A DNA stretch of 64,000 nt from Streptomyces cyaneogriseus subsp. noncyanogenus. GTDB taxonomy: Bacteria; Actinomycetota; Actinomycetes; Streptomycetales; Streptomycetaceae. Location of the stretch: positions 7,502,001 to 7,566,000 of the forward strand of contig NZ_CP010849.1 in NCBI RefSeq assembly GCF_000931445.1. Reading direction: 5' to 3'. The notes under the pieces are model-generated. The model made no database searches and was not told where the DNA came from. It saw only the letters and a list, made by a program, of their open reading frames with translations. A program made the position numbers and the translations under genes. Below are positions 40,656 to 47,491 of the stretch, piece after piece; within the stretch, counting starts at the first letter, position 1, and every line of letters starts with the position of its first letter.

Positions 40656-43097
40656 TCAGGCCGCGTCGTCGCCCGACTCGCCGGGCACGCGTATGTCGAG
40701 GACGCAGACGTCGTCGCGCCGCTCATCCTCCAGCATGGCGGCGAGCAGCGTGCCGAGCGATCCGGACTCCTCGACGTGGTGGGCCACGGCGGCCTCCGCG
40801 AGGCGCTCCAGGCCCCGGTCGATGCTCTCAGGCGGCCGTTCGACCAGGCCGTCCGTGTAGAAGATGATGCGGTCGCCCGGCCGCAGCCGGCACTCCGCCT
40901 CCCGGAAGACCGGGGAGGTGGTCGCACCGAGCAGGATGCCGCTGGGGCGGTCGAGATAGCGGGCCCGGCCGCCGCGCAGCAGCAGCGGCGGCGGATGGCC
41001 TGCCTGTGCCCAGAGCAGCCGGCGCCCGGCGGGCTGGTAGCGGGCCATGACCATGCTGGCCGTGCCGTGGGAGCCCCGGGAGTGCAGCAGCAGCGTGTTC
41101 AGTCGGGCCAGCGCGCCGGTGAGCGAGGAGCCGGTGATGACCATGCCCTTGGCGGTGAAGCGGAGCTGGGCCATCGTGGCGACGGCGTCCACGCCGTGTC
41201 CGGCGACGTCACCGACGACGAACAGGGCGTCCCCGTCGGGCAGTTCTATCGCGCTGAACCAGTCGCCGCCCACGTAGACCCCCGACTGCGCGGGCAGATA
41301 CGCCACCTCCACGCGCAGCCCGGCCGGCTCCAGCGGCCGCCTGGGCAGCGGCAGCAGCGCGTCCTGGAGCCGGGCGGCCAGGGTGCGTTCGGCGCGCAGG
41401 ACGTCGTGCTGGGTCAGCATGGCCCGCTCGCTCTCGACGAGGGCCAGCTCCGCCCGGCGCCGCGCCGTCAGGTCCTGTACGAAGCCGAGCACCTCCACGG
41501 GTGTGCCGTCGATGCCCGTCACGGCCTCGGCGACGAAGCGCAGATGACGGACACCGGCCGGCGTCCTGGTCCGGAAGGGGAGGTCCAGGGGCCGCCCCTC
41601 GCCGATCAGGGCCCGCACCGCGCGGTCGAGAGCGGGGGCCTCGTCGGGCAGCGCCAGGCCGGGCAGGTCGGTCAGGCGGACCGGGCCGCGTGCCGGGTTG
41701 CGGCCGAAGATGGCGAACACCTGGGACGACCAGGTCGCCACATGTGTCGACAGGTTCCAGGTGGCCCATCCGAGGTTCCCCAGCCGCTGGAGATCCGCCA
41801 GCCGCTGCTCCTGCCGGTCGGAGGAGTCGTGCCGGATCCAGGTCAGCACCAGGCCGCCGTCCAGCGCCGCGACCCGCACGGAGTACGTGGACAGCTCCGC
41901 GACGCCGCCCACCACCTTCTGATGGGCGAACGGCGGCCCTTCGTAGGGCTTCCCGGTGAGCAGGGTGTGCAGACAGCCCCGGCGCAGCGCCGCGCTCTCC
42001 GCGGCCGGCAGGCACTCGGTGAGCCGCCGGCCGATGAGTTCTCCGCCGCCGCGGCCGACCACGTCCGCGGCCTGCTCGGTCGCGGCGTCGATACGGTAGT
42101 CGTGGACCGCCCCGGACGAGGCCCGCAGCGGAGTGAGCAGCATCGCCGCGACCGGGAGCGCGTCGAGCACCCGCTGTACGGCGTCGGCGGTACCGCCCGC
42201 GGCGGGCTCGGGCCGGGTCCCGAAGGTGCGGAGCCGCCCGGCGCAGAGCAGGGCGACGGCCCTGAGGTGCTCACGGGTGGCCGGTGGGAAGGGCCCGCCG
42301 GCGCGGCGCAGCACGCCGAGGCAGACATCGGCCGCGTCGCCGGTGGCCACGGGCAGCCAGGCCCGCGACCGCCAGCGTTCGGGCGGGTCCCCGATCAGCA
42401 GGTAGTGCTCCCGGTCCCGCTCGATGTCCTCCAGCCAGCGGGGCCGGCGGTCCCGCAGGACGTCCAGCGGGGCCATCCCGTTCAGCGGCGGGACGCGGTG
42501 CCACTGGGCGGCCAGCGTCTTGTCGATGCCGGCGTGCCCGATCAGTTCCAGCCCGCCGGAGGGCAGGCGCGCGTAGAGCATGACGGCGTCGGCCCCGGCG
42601 TCCGGCGCGAGGTGCTCCAGCAGACAGCGGGCCAGGTCCTGGGGGGTGCCGACATGGACGAGGTCCCGGGCGAGGCGGGCCAGGGAGGCGGAGGCGCCGT
42701 CGGCCGCCGGCGGCTCGGGAGCGTCGGGGCAGGTGGTGCCGGACACCCTGCCGGGGGCGCCGCCCGGCTTCCCGGCGGCGGGCGGCGGGTCTGCGGCGGC
42801 CGGACCCGGGTGCGGGGCGCCGACAGCGCCGAAACCTCCGAGGGCGACCCAGGACTCCTCCAGCACCGTGCGGCCCGCCGCCTCGGCGCGCTGGGCCAGC
42901 GTCTCGGCCGCGGCCTGTGCGGAGCAGCCGGTCAGCGCCATCACGGCGCCCTTGGCCCGCTCGACGACGGCCGTCGCCGCCGCCAGGTCGCGCAGCCGGT
43001 CCATCTCGGCACGCTGCCTGGCGACGACCTTGGCCAGCGTGGCCGTGTCGTCGGGCGCGGCGCCGGAACCCGCCGGCGTGGCGTGCTCGCTCGTCAC
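40656..43097 (-). CDS. ANTAR/GAF/PAS-SpoIIE PP2C phosphatase
   Basis: This is an 813-aa regulator. GTG 43097 is probably leaderless, with AATGCT 6 nt upstream. An N-terminal ANTAR-like RNA-binding helix bundle (about 20-90; VVERAKGAVMALTGCSAQAA) precedes a GAF (about 150-300), a PAS-like segment (about 320-435), a second PAS (about 445-560) and the SpoIIE PP2C domain (about 590-810; GGDWFSAIELPDG, VVGDVAGHG, FYTDGLVERP). Combining ANTAR, which normally works on leader hairpins, with a partner-switch phosphatase suggests a dual output. The SpoIIE metal ligands are kept. It ends 14 bp from the convergent flavin-reductase-fold gene. Confidence 0.88.
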   Translation of the reverse strand: MTSEHATPAGSGAAPDDTATLAKVVARQRAEMDRLRDLAAATAVVERAKGAVMALTGCSAQAAAETLAQRAEAAGRTVLEESWVALGGFGAVGAPHPGPAAADPPPAAGKPGGAPGRVSGTTCPDAPEPPAADGASASLARLARDLVHVGTPQDLARCLLEHLAPDAGADAVMLYARLPSGGLELIGHAGIDKTLAAQWHRVPPLNGMAPLDVLRDRRPRWLEDIERDREHYLLIGDPPERWRSRAWLPVATGDAADVCLGVLRRAGGPFPPATREHLRAVALLCAGRLRTFGTRPEPAAGGTADAVQRVLDALPVAAMLLTPLRASSGAVHDYRIDAATEQAADVVGRGGGELIGRRLTECLPAAESAALRRGCLHTLLTGKPYEGPPFAHQKVVGGVAELSTYSVRVAALDGGLVLTWIRHDSSDRQEQRLADLQRLGNLGWATWNLSTHVATWSSQVFAIFGRNPARGPVRLTDLPGLALPDEAPALDRAVRALIGEGRPLDLPFRTRTPAGVRHLRFVAEAVTGIDGTPVEVLGFVQDLTARRRAELALVESERAMLTQHDVLRAERTLAARLQDALLPLPRRPLEPAGLRVEVAYLPAQSGVYVGGDWFSAIELPDGDALFVVGDVAGHGVDAVATMAQLRFTAKGMVITGSSLTGALARLNTLLLHSRGSHGTASMVMARYQPAGRRLLWAQAGHPPPLLLRGGRARYLDRPSGILLGATTSPVFREAECRLRPGDRIIFYTDGLVERPPESIDRGLERLAEAAVAHHVEESGSLGTLLAAMLEDERRDDVCVLDIRVPGESGDDAA

Positions 43098-43251
43098 GGG
43101 TCGAGCATTGCACACGGGGACGGATTCGATGACCGCCTTGGCGCCACTCGCCCGGGGCGTGCGCCGGTCCGGCACCGGCGGGGGCGCTCGCAGGTGAGCG
43201 GGGCGGGCGGCCGGAGGCGGGTCACCGGCGCCGCCGGGGCCGGACGCCCGC

Positions 43252-43632
43252 TCAGCGTCCCGCCCCCCGCCCGGCCAGCGCCTCGGTGACCGCCCGTACG
43301 CTGCGCGCGATGTGCTGCAACTGGAGCACCTCCGCCGCGTACAGCTTGATGGTGTGCTCGATGACCGATTCGGGCAGCCCGAGCCGGGGCAGATCGGCCC
43401 GCGCGGTCTGCAGCGCGGTGCGCGCCACCCGGATCTCCTGCTGCACCTGGAGCTGGGCGTGCCGGGCGAGCAGCACCGGGTGGCGGATCAGCGCCGGGTA
43501 GCCGGCGTAGCGGGCCGGCACCAGCTCGCGCAGCCACCGGGCGGCGGAGCGTTCCCAGTCGTAGCTTCCGGGGGTCTTCACCTGGCACGGCCAGTCCGGG
43601 CCGGGGTGCGTGGGCGTCAGGGGCATCGTCAT
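43252..43632 (-). CDS. Conserved-looking hypothetical helical protein
   Basis: This is a 126-aa protein from ATG 43632 or 43626. It opens with HPGPDWPCQVKTPGSYDWERSA and then is helical and amphipathic (QLQVQQEIRVARTALQ, SVIEHTIKLYAAEVLQLQHI). No known domain is recognised. A well-ordered helical body and GC-rich third codon positions support a real gene. It lies alone between the ANTAR-phosphatase and RpiR genes. Confidence 0.65.
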   Translation of the reverse strand: MTMPLTPTHPGPDWPCQVKTPGSYDWERSAARWLRELVPARYAGYPALIRHPVLLARHAQLQVQQEIRVARTALQTARADLPRLGLPESVIEHTIKLYAAEVLQLQHIARSVRAVTEALAGRGAGR

Positions 43633-44031
43633 CGTTTCCGGGGGTGCGGCGGCCTGGGGCGTGGTGCGGCGAGAGGGAGGCGGCCCCGGCCCAGGGGACG
43701 ACCGGGGCCGCCACGGGCTCGCGCGGGCGAGACCCGACCGGACACCCGGGGCGCCTGTGCGGGTGGGAGCCGGCGGCAGCGGGTGTGCGCGCGGGTGCCC
43801 GGGAACGGCAGGTGCCGCCCGCGCGGCGAGTGGTGCGGCGTGCGCATGGGCGGGACCGTCGGCTTTCCCCGGGCGGAGCGGATCGGCGAGCGTGTGCGGA
43901 ACGCGCTTCCCGGGAGACCCGGGGGCGTGATCCGTGAGCAGTATTTATATATGCGGACCGCTTGGCAAGACGTATGAAAACATTCATCCGGGCCGTATGA
44001 CCCCGCCGCCGGGCCGGGCCCGCGGCGCCCG
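43633..44031. other. Gene-free region with AT-rich promoter-like patch
   Basis: This 399-bp region contains no gene. Around 43940-43990 there is an AT-rich run (GTATTTATATATGC) and a TTGCCA hexamer on the minus strand, which could drive the 126-aa gene about 310 bp away. Confidence 0.45.
43974..43987. promoter_or_regulatory. Inverted repeat near the RpiR gene
   Basis: ATGAA-AACA-TTCAT is a perfect 5+5 inverted repeat, 45 bp downstream of the RpiR gene end and next to an AT-rich promoter-like patch. Spaced half-sites of this kind suit RpiR/HexR-type regulators. Confidence 0.35.
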
Positions 44032-44973
44032 TCAGTCCTTGAGGAAGAACTCGTGCTGGTCGGCGACCCGCTCGTACTTCTCCAGCCGTGCCTGCGTCCG
44101 CTCGGGATCGGCGTCGGTCATGGCTTGCAGCAGCGCCGCGCACATCACACCCGGCGCGGCATAGGAGTCGAACACCAGTCGGGAGCCGGTGCCGGTGGCG
44201 AAGGTGACGTCGGCCTCGTCGGCCACCGGGCCGAGCGCCAGGTCGGTGATCAGGGCGACCCTCAGCCCGGCCCGGCGCGCGACCCGTACGGCGGTGAGGG
44301 TCTCCCGGGCGTGCCGGGGCATGGAGAACGCCAGCACCCAGGTGCCACCCGCCTCCCGGGACTGGAGCAGGGCGTCGTAGGCGACGCTGCCGCCGACGGT
44401 CACCAGGCGCACGTCGGGGTGGATACGGCGGGCGGCGTAGGCGAAGTACTCGGCGAGCGAGACGGAGATGCGCAGCCCGAGCACGGTCAGTGGTGCCGAC
44501 CTCGACAGCGCGCGGCCCACGGCGATGACCCGGTCGGGGTCGGCGAGGTCCCGGCGCAGGTTCTCCAGGTTCTCCATCTCGGCGTCGACCGCCGCCTGCA
44601 GTTCGTTGCCCTGGTTCTCCTCGGGCGGGCCGCCCGCGCGGGTGCCGAGCGCGATCGACTGGAGCCGCTCCCGCAGCGCGGGGTAGCCGCTGAAGCCCAC
44701 GGCGGAGGCGAAGCGGGTCACGGAGGGCTGGCTCACGCCGACCCGCTCGGCCAGTTCCGTGATGGACAAGAGCGCGGCCTCGGTGAGGTGGTCGATCAGA
44801 TACTGGGCGATGCGCCGCTGGCCCGGAGAGAGCCGGGGCCGGTCGAACAACGTCCTGAGCTGGGAGGTCGCGGAGGGCTCCGCTGCCGGGGCGGTCTTTC
44901 CCGAGGTGATCGCTGATGCCTGTGCGCGAGCCTGCTGCGGCGATCGCACCGGTGCGCCTCCTTCGTCTGCCAC
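44032..44973 (-). CDS. RpiR/MurR-family transcriptional regulator
   Basis: This 313-aa protein has an N-terminal HTH_6 domain (about 40-115; SITELAERVGVSQPSVTRFASAVGF) and a C-terminal SIS sugar-phosphate-binding domain (about 150-290; VIAVGRALSRSAPLTVLGL, WVLAFSMPRHARETLTAVRVA). Such regulators sense phosphorylated sugars or intermediates. GTG 44973 lacks a ribosome site and has TATGTT 8 nt upstream, so it is probably leaderless. No sugar-phosphate operon is adjacent; the HAD/GH65 pair is 1.8 kb away. Confidence 0.9.
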   Translation of the reverse strand: MADEGGAPVRSPQQARAQASAITSGKTAPAAEPSATSQLRTLFDRPRLSPGQRRIAQYLIDHLTEAALLSITELAERVGVSQPSVTRFASAVGFSGYPALRERLQSIALGTRAGGPPEENQGNELQAAVDAEMENLENLRRDLADPDRVIAVGRALSRSAPLTVLGLRISVSLAEYFAYAARRIHPDVRLVTVGGSVAYDALLQSREAGGTWVLAFSMPRHARETLTAVRVARRAGLRVALITDLALGPVADEADVTFATGTGSRLVFDSYAAPGVMCAALLQAMTDADPERTQARLEKYERVADQHEFFLKD

Positions 44974-45157
44974 GGACGTTCAACATAGCTCACGCACCGT
45001 GCTCGCCCGCCTCCCCGCGACGGCGCCCGGCACCGGGCCCACGCCGCCGGGGACCGGGCCGGACGTCCCTCCGGCCCGGTGCGGATGGATATCCCCGTCC
45101 CGGCCGGGAACCCGCCGCCTCGGAAGATCCCGACACGACGGACGAGGAGCCGCCGCC

Positions 45158-45319
45158 ATGACCGTTCCGGAAGAGAACCGGCCGAAGACCGACACCACCG
45201 ACGACGTGCTCGACGACCGCGAGGAACGCGCGTCCCGCCCGCAGGGCGCCACCGGCCGCACGATGCGCGAGGCGCTGGAGGAGGCGGAGGTACGGCCCGA
45301 CGACTACGACGAGGAGTGA
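45158..45319 (+). CDS. Small acidic hypothetical protein
   Basis: This 53-aa protein is very rich in Asp, Glu, Arg and Thr (TTDDVLDDREERASRP, MREALEEAEVRPDDYDEE) and is probably disordered. ATG 45158 has GAGGAG 8 nt upstream. It lies 52 bp before the FhaA-N-like gene and probably shares its transcript. No function is known. Confidence 0.6.
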   Translation: MTVPEENRPKTDTTDDVLDDREERASRPQGATGRTMREALEEAEVRPDDYDEE

Positions 45320-45371
45320 CAGCGCCGACCGGCCGCATCCGACCCCGAGACGACGGAGCAGGTGAGACCGC

Positions 45372-45773
45372 ATGAGCGCACTCAGCGCTTTCGAACAGGC
45401 CCTGGAGAACGGATGGGAGGCGCTGTGGGCGCGGGTCCTCGACAAGGAACCCGTCGAACTCCTCGACGCCCTGCACGCCGAGTGCGACAGCCACGCCGTG
45501 GTCTGCGCGACGGGCCGGGTGCTGGTCCCCAACGCCTACGACGTCGAACTCGCCGACGCCGTCCACGAGGAGCTGACCCGCCACGGCAGCCCCGTAGGGC
45601 AGGCCCTCACCGACAGCCTGGCCCGGCACGCCGAGCGGCACGGCTACGAGTGGGCCGGGCCCCTCACCGTCCACGTCACGCGCTCCGCCGACGTGCCCAA
45701 CGGCCGCTATCGCGTCACCAGCCGGGTGATGCCCCATGTGAGCGCCGAGGGCTTCCAGCACGCGGGACAGTAG
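45372..45773 (+). CDS. Stand-alone FhaA N-terminal (DUF3662) domain protein
   Basis: This 133-aa protein consists only of the DUF3662/FhaA-N domain: FEQALENGWEALWARVLDKEPVE, HAECDSHAVVCATGRVLVPNAYDVEL and GYEWAGPLTVHVTRS. In actinobacteria that domain normally precedes an FHA domain in FhaA, which binds phosphorylated MviN and cell-wall kinases. Here the FHA part is absent: the frame stops right after the first domain and nothing resembling FHA follows. It may be a dominant partner or an adaptor. It follows the 53-aa acidic protein. Confidence 0.8.
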   Translation: MSALSAFEQALENGWEALWARVLDKEPVELLDALHAECDSHAVVCATGRVLVPNAYDVELADAVHEELTRHGSPVGQALTDSLARHAERHGYEWAGPLTVHVTRSADVPNGRYRVTSRVMPHVSAEGFQHAGQ

Positions 45774-45790
45774 GGGCCGGTGCCGGGCCC

Positions 45791-45832
45791 GCGCCATCCC
45801 CGGTCCGGGAGGCCCCGGGCCGGGGATGGCGC
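45791..45832. terminator. Bidirectional terminator
   Basis: GCGCCATCCCCGG and CCGGGGATGGCGC are a perfect 13-bp stem, with further pairing inside the loop, between convergent genes. Confidence 0.75.
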
Positions 45833-45912
45833 GGCACCCGCACCGGCCCGCCCGACGCCGTCTCAGCCGTGACCACCGCGCGCGGCGGTGGCACCGCCGG
45901 GGCGGACGGCGC

Positions 45913-46584
45913 TCATGCGTCCGGGCGGGCCGGGGGCAGCGTCGTCGCGGGCACCACGAGGTCGGCCCGGCTACGGGTCGCGGCGACCAGATCGGCGTTG
46001 CGCTGGTCCGTTCCGAGCACCCACGCCACGGCGTGGGCGTGGGTCTTGCCGAACGCCTCGTGCCGGGCGACGAGCCGCCGGATCCGCTCCTCCTCGGCCG
46101 TCTCGCAGAACCACACCTCGTCGAGGTGCGAGCGCACCCGCGCCCAGGCGCCGGTCTCCAGCAGCAGGTAGTTGCCCTCCGTCACCACCAGCCGCGCCGT
46201 CGGCGGCACCGGGACGGCCCCGGCGATCGGCTGCTCAAGCACGCGTTCGAAACCGGGTGCGTACACGACGTCGCCGTCCGGCCCTCCGGGCTCCTCCCGC
46301 AGCCGCCGCAGCAGCGCCGCGTACCCGGCCGCGTCGAACGTGTCCGGAGCCCCCTTGCGGTCCCGGCGCCCGAGCCGGTCCAGTTCGGCGTCGGCGAGGT
46401 GGAAACCGTCCATGGGGACGTGCGCCACCCACGGCTCGTCCGCCCCGTTCAGCTCCCGCACCAGGTGCTCGGCGAGGGTCGTCTTGCCCGCGCCGGGACT
46501 GCCCGCGATGCCGAGCAGGGCACGTCGCCCGTCCTTCGCCAGTCCACGGGCCCGGGCGAGAAGGTCGTCGAAAGTCAGCGGCAC
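45913..46584 (-). CDS. Uridine-kinase-like P-loop nucleoside/nucleotide kinase
   Basis: A ~223-aa P-loop protein: LLGIAGSPGAGKTTLAEHL is the Walker A, HVPMDGFHLADAEL is the substrate-site motif of uridine kinase/pantothenate kinase-like proteins, and VVTEGNYLLLE is the Walker B-like strand. It belongs to the YfdH/FrcK group often called nucleoside/nucleotide kinase family protein. GTG 46584 is the best start; there is no good ribosome site, and CACACT 7-8 nt upstream may be a leaderless -10. It is divergent from the HAD gene across a striking hairpin. Confidence 0.85.
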   Translation of the reverse strand: MPLTFDDLLARARGLAKDGRRALLGIAGSPGAGKTTLAEHLVRELNGADEPWVAHVPMDGFHLADAELDRLGRRDRKGAPDTFDAAGYAALLRRLREEPGGPDGDVVYAPGFERVLEQPIAGAVPVPPTARLVVTEGNYLLLETGAWARVRSHLDEVWFCETAEEERIRRLVARHEAFGKTHAHAVAWVLGTDQRNADLVAATRSRADLVVPATTLPPARPDA

Positions 46585-46611
46585 ACCGCAGAGTGTGTCA
46601 CCGGGAGACCC

Positions 46612-46656
46612 GGGCCCTTCACGGGGCCCCCGGGAGGCGGGCCCCGTGAAGGGCCC
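46612..46656. repeat. Large perfect hairpin in a divergent promoter region
   Basis: GGGCCCTTCACGGGGCCC pairs with its exact complement at 46639-46656: an 18-bp stem with a 9-nt loop. It sits between divergent starts, at 46584 on the minus strand and 46751 on the plus strand, where a terminator is not expected. It could be an insulator, a protein site or part of a 5' leader. Confidence 0.7.
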
Positions 46657-46750
46657 GCCCCCCTCCCACGAGCCCGGCGCACCCCGCCGTACGGCGTCTG
46701 TGGTGCGAGCCACCCGATGGGACCAGGCCGGGCGGGGAACCGTGACCTGT

Positions 46751-47491
46751 ATGACGACGCAGCTCGGTCTCCCCGAAGACATCCAGGCCTGCCTCTTCGA
46801 CCTCGACGGGGTCGTGACCAAGACGGCGGTGGTGCACGCCGCCGCCTGGAAGGAGACGTTCGACGCGTTCCTGCGCGAGCGGGACGGCGAGGACTTCCGG
46901 CCCTTCACCGACGCCGACTACGACGAGTACGTCGACGGGCGCCCGCGCGCCGACGGCGTGCGCTCCTTCCTCGCCTCCCGCGGCGTCGAACTGCCGGAGG
47001 GAAGTCCCGACGACCCTCCGGACGCGCGGACGGTCCACGGCGTCGGCAACCGCAAGAACACCCTGCTGCTCGAGAAGATCCGCACCCAGGGCGTCGAGGC
47101 GTACGACGGCACCCTGCGCTACATCGACGCCGTGCGCGCGCAGGGCCTGCGCACCGCGATCGTCTCCTCCAGCGCCAACACCCGCGACGTGCTGCGCTCC
47201 ATCGACGCCGAGCGGCTGTTCGACGTGCGGATCGACGGCGTGGTGGCCGCCGAGCGGAAGCTGCCCGGCAAGCCGCGCCCCGACACCTTCCTCGCCGCCG
47301 CCCGCGACCTCGGCGTCGAGCCGTCCCGGGCCGCCGTGTTCGAGGACGCCCTGGCCGGCATGGACGCCGGACGCGCGGGGCGTTTCGGCTACGTCGTCGG
47401 TGTCGACCGGGTCGGCCAGAGCGACGCCCTGTACGCGCACGGCGCGGACCGCGTGGTGCGGGACCTGGCCGAGCTGGGAGGCCACGCGTGA
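46751..47491 (+). CDS. HAD-family beta-phosphoglucomutase
   Basis: This 246-aa HAD enzyme has FDLDGVVTKTAVVHAAAWK (the DxD motif, with the cap start typical of beta-phosphoglucomutase), VSSSANTRDVL, the lysine motif GKPRPDTFLAAA and FEDALAGMDAG. It converts beta-glucose 1-phosphate to glucose 6-phosphate, the natural sequel to inverting GH65 phosphorylases, and the next gene is exactly that (4-bp GTGA overlap). ATG 46751 has only a distant GGGGAA upstream. Confidence 0.9.
   Translation: MTTQLGLPEDIQACLFDLDGVVTKTAVVHAAAWKETFDAFLRERDGEDFRPFTDADYDEYVDGRPRADGVRSFLASRGVELPEGSPDDPPDARTVHGVGNRKNTLLLEKIRTQGVEAYDGTLRYIDAVRAQGLRTAIVSSSANTRDVLRSIDAERLFDVRIDGVVAAERKLPGKPRPDTFLAAARDLGVEPSRAAVFEDALAGMDAGRAGRFGYVVGVDRVGQSDALYAHGADRVVRDLAELGGHA

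Noticed and set aside
40485..43289. 934-aa plus-strand frame
   Set aside because: Shadow of the ANTAR-phosphatase gene.
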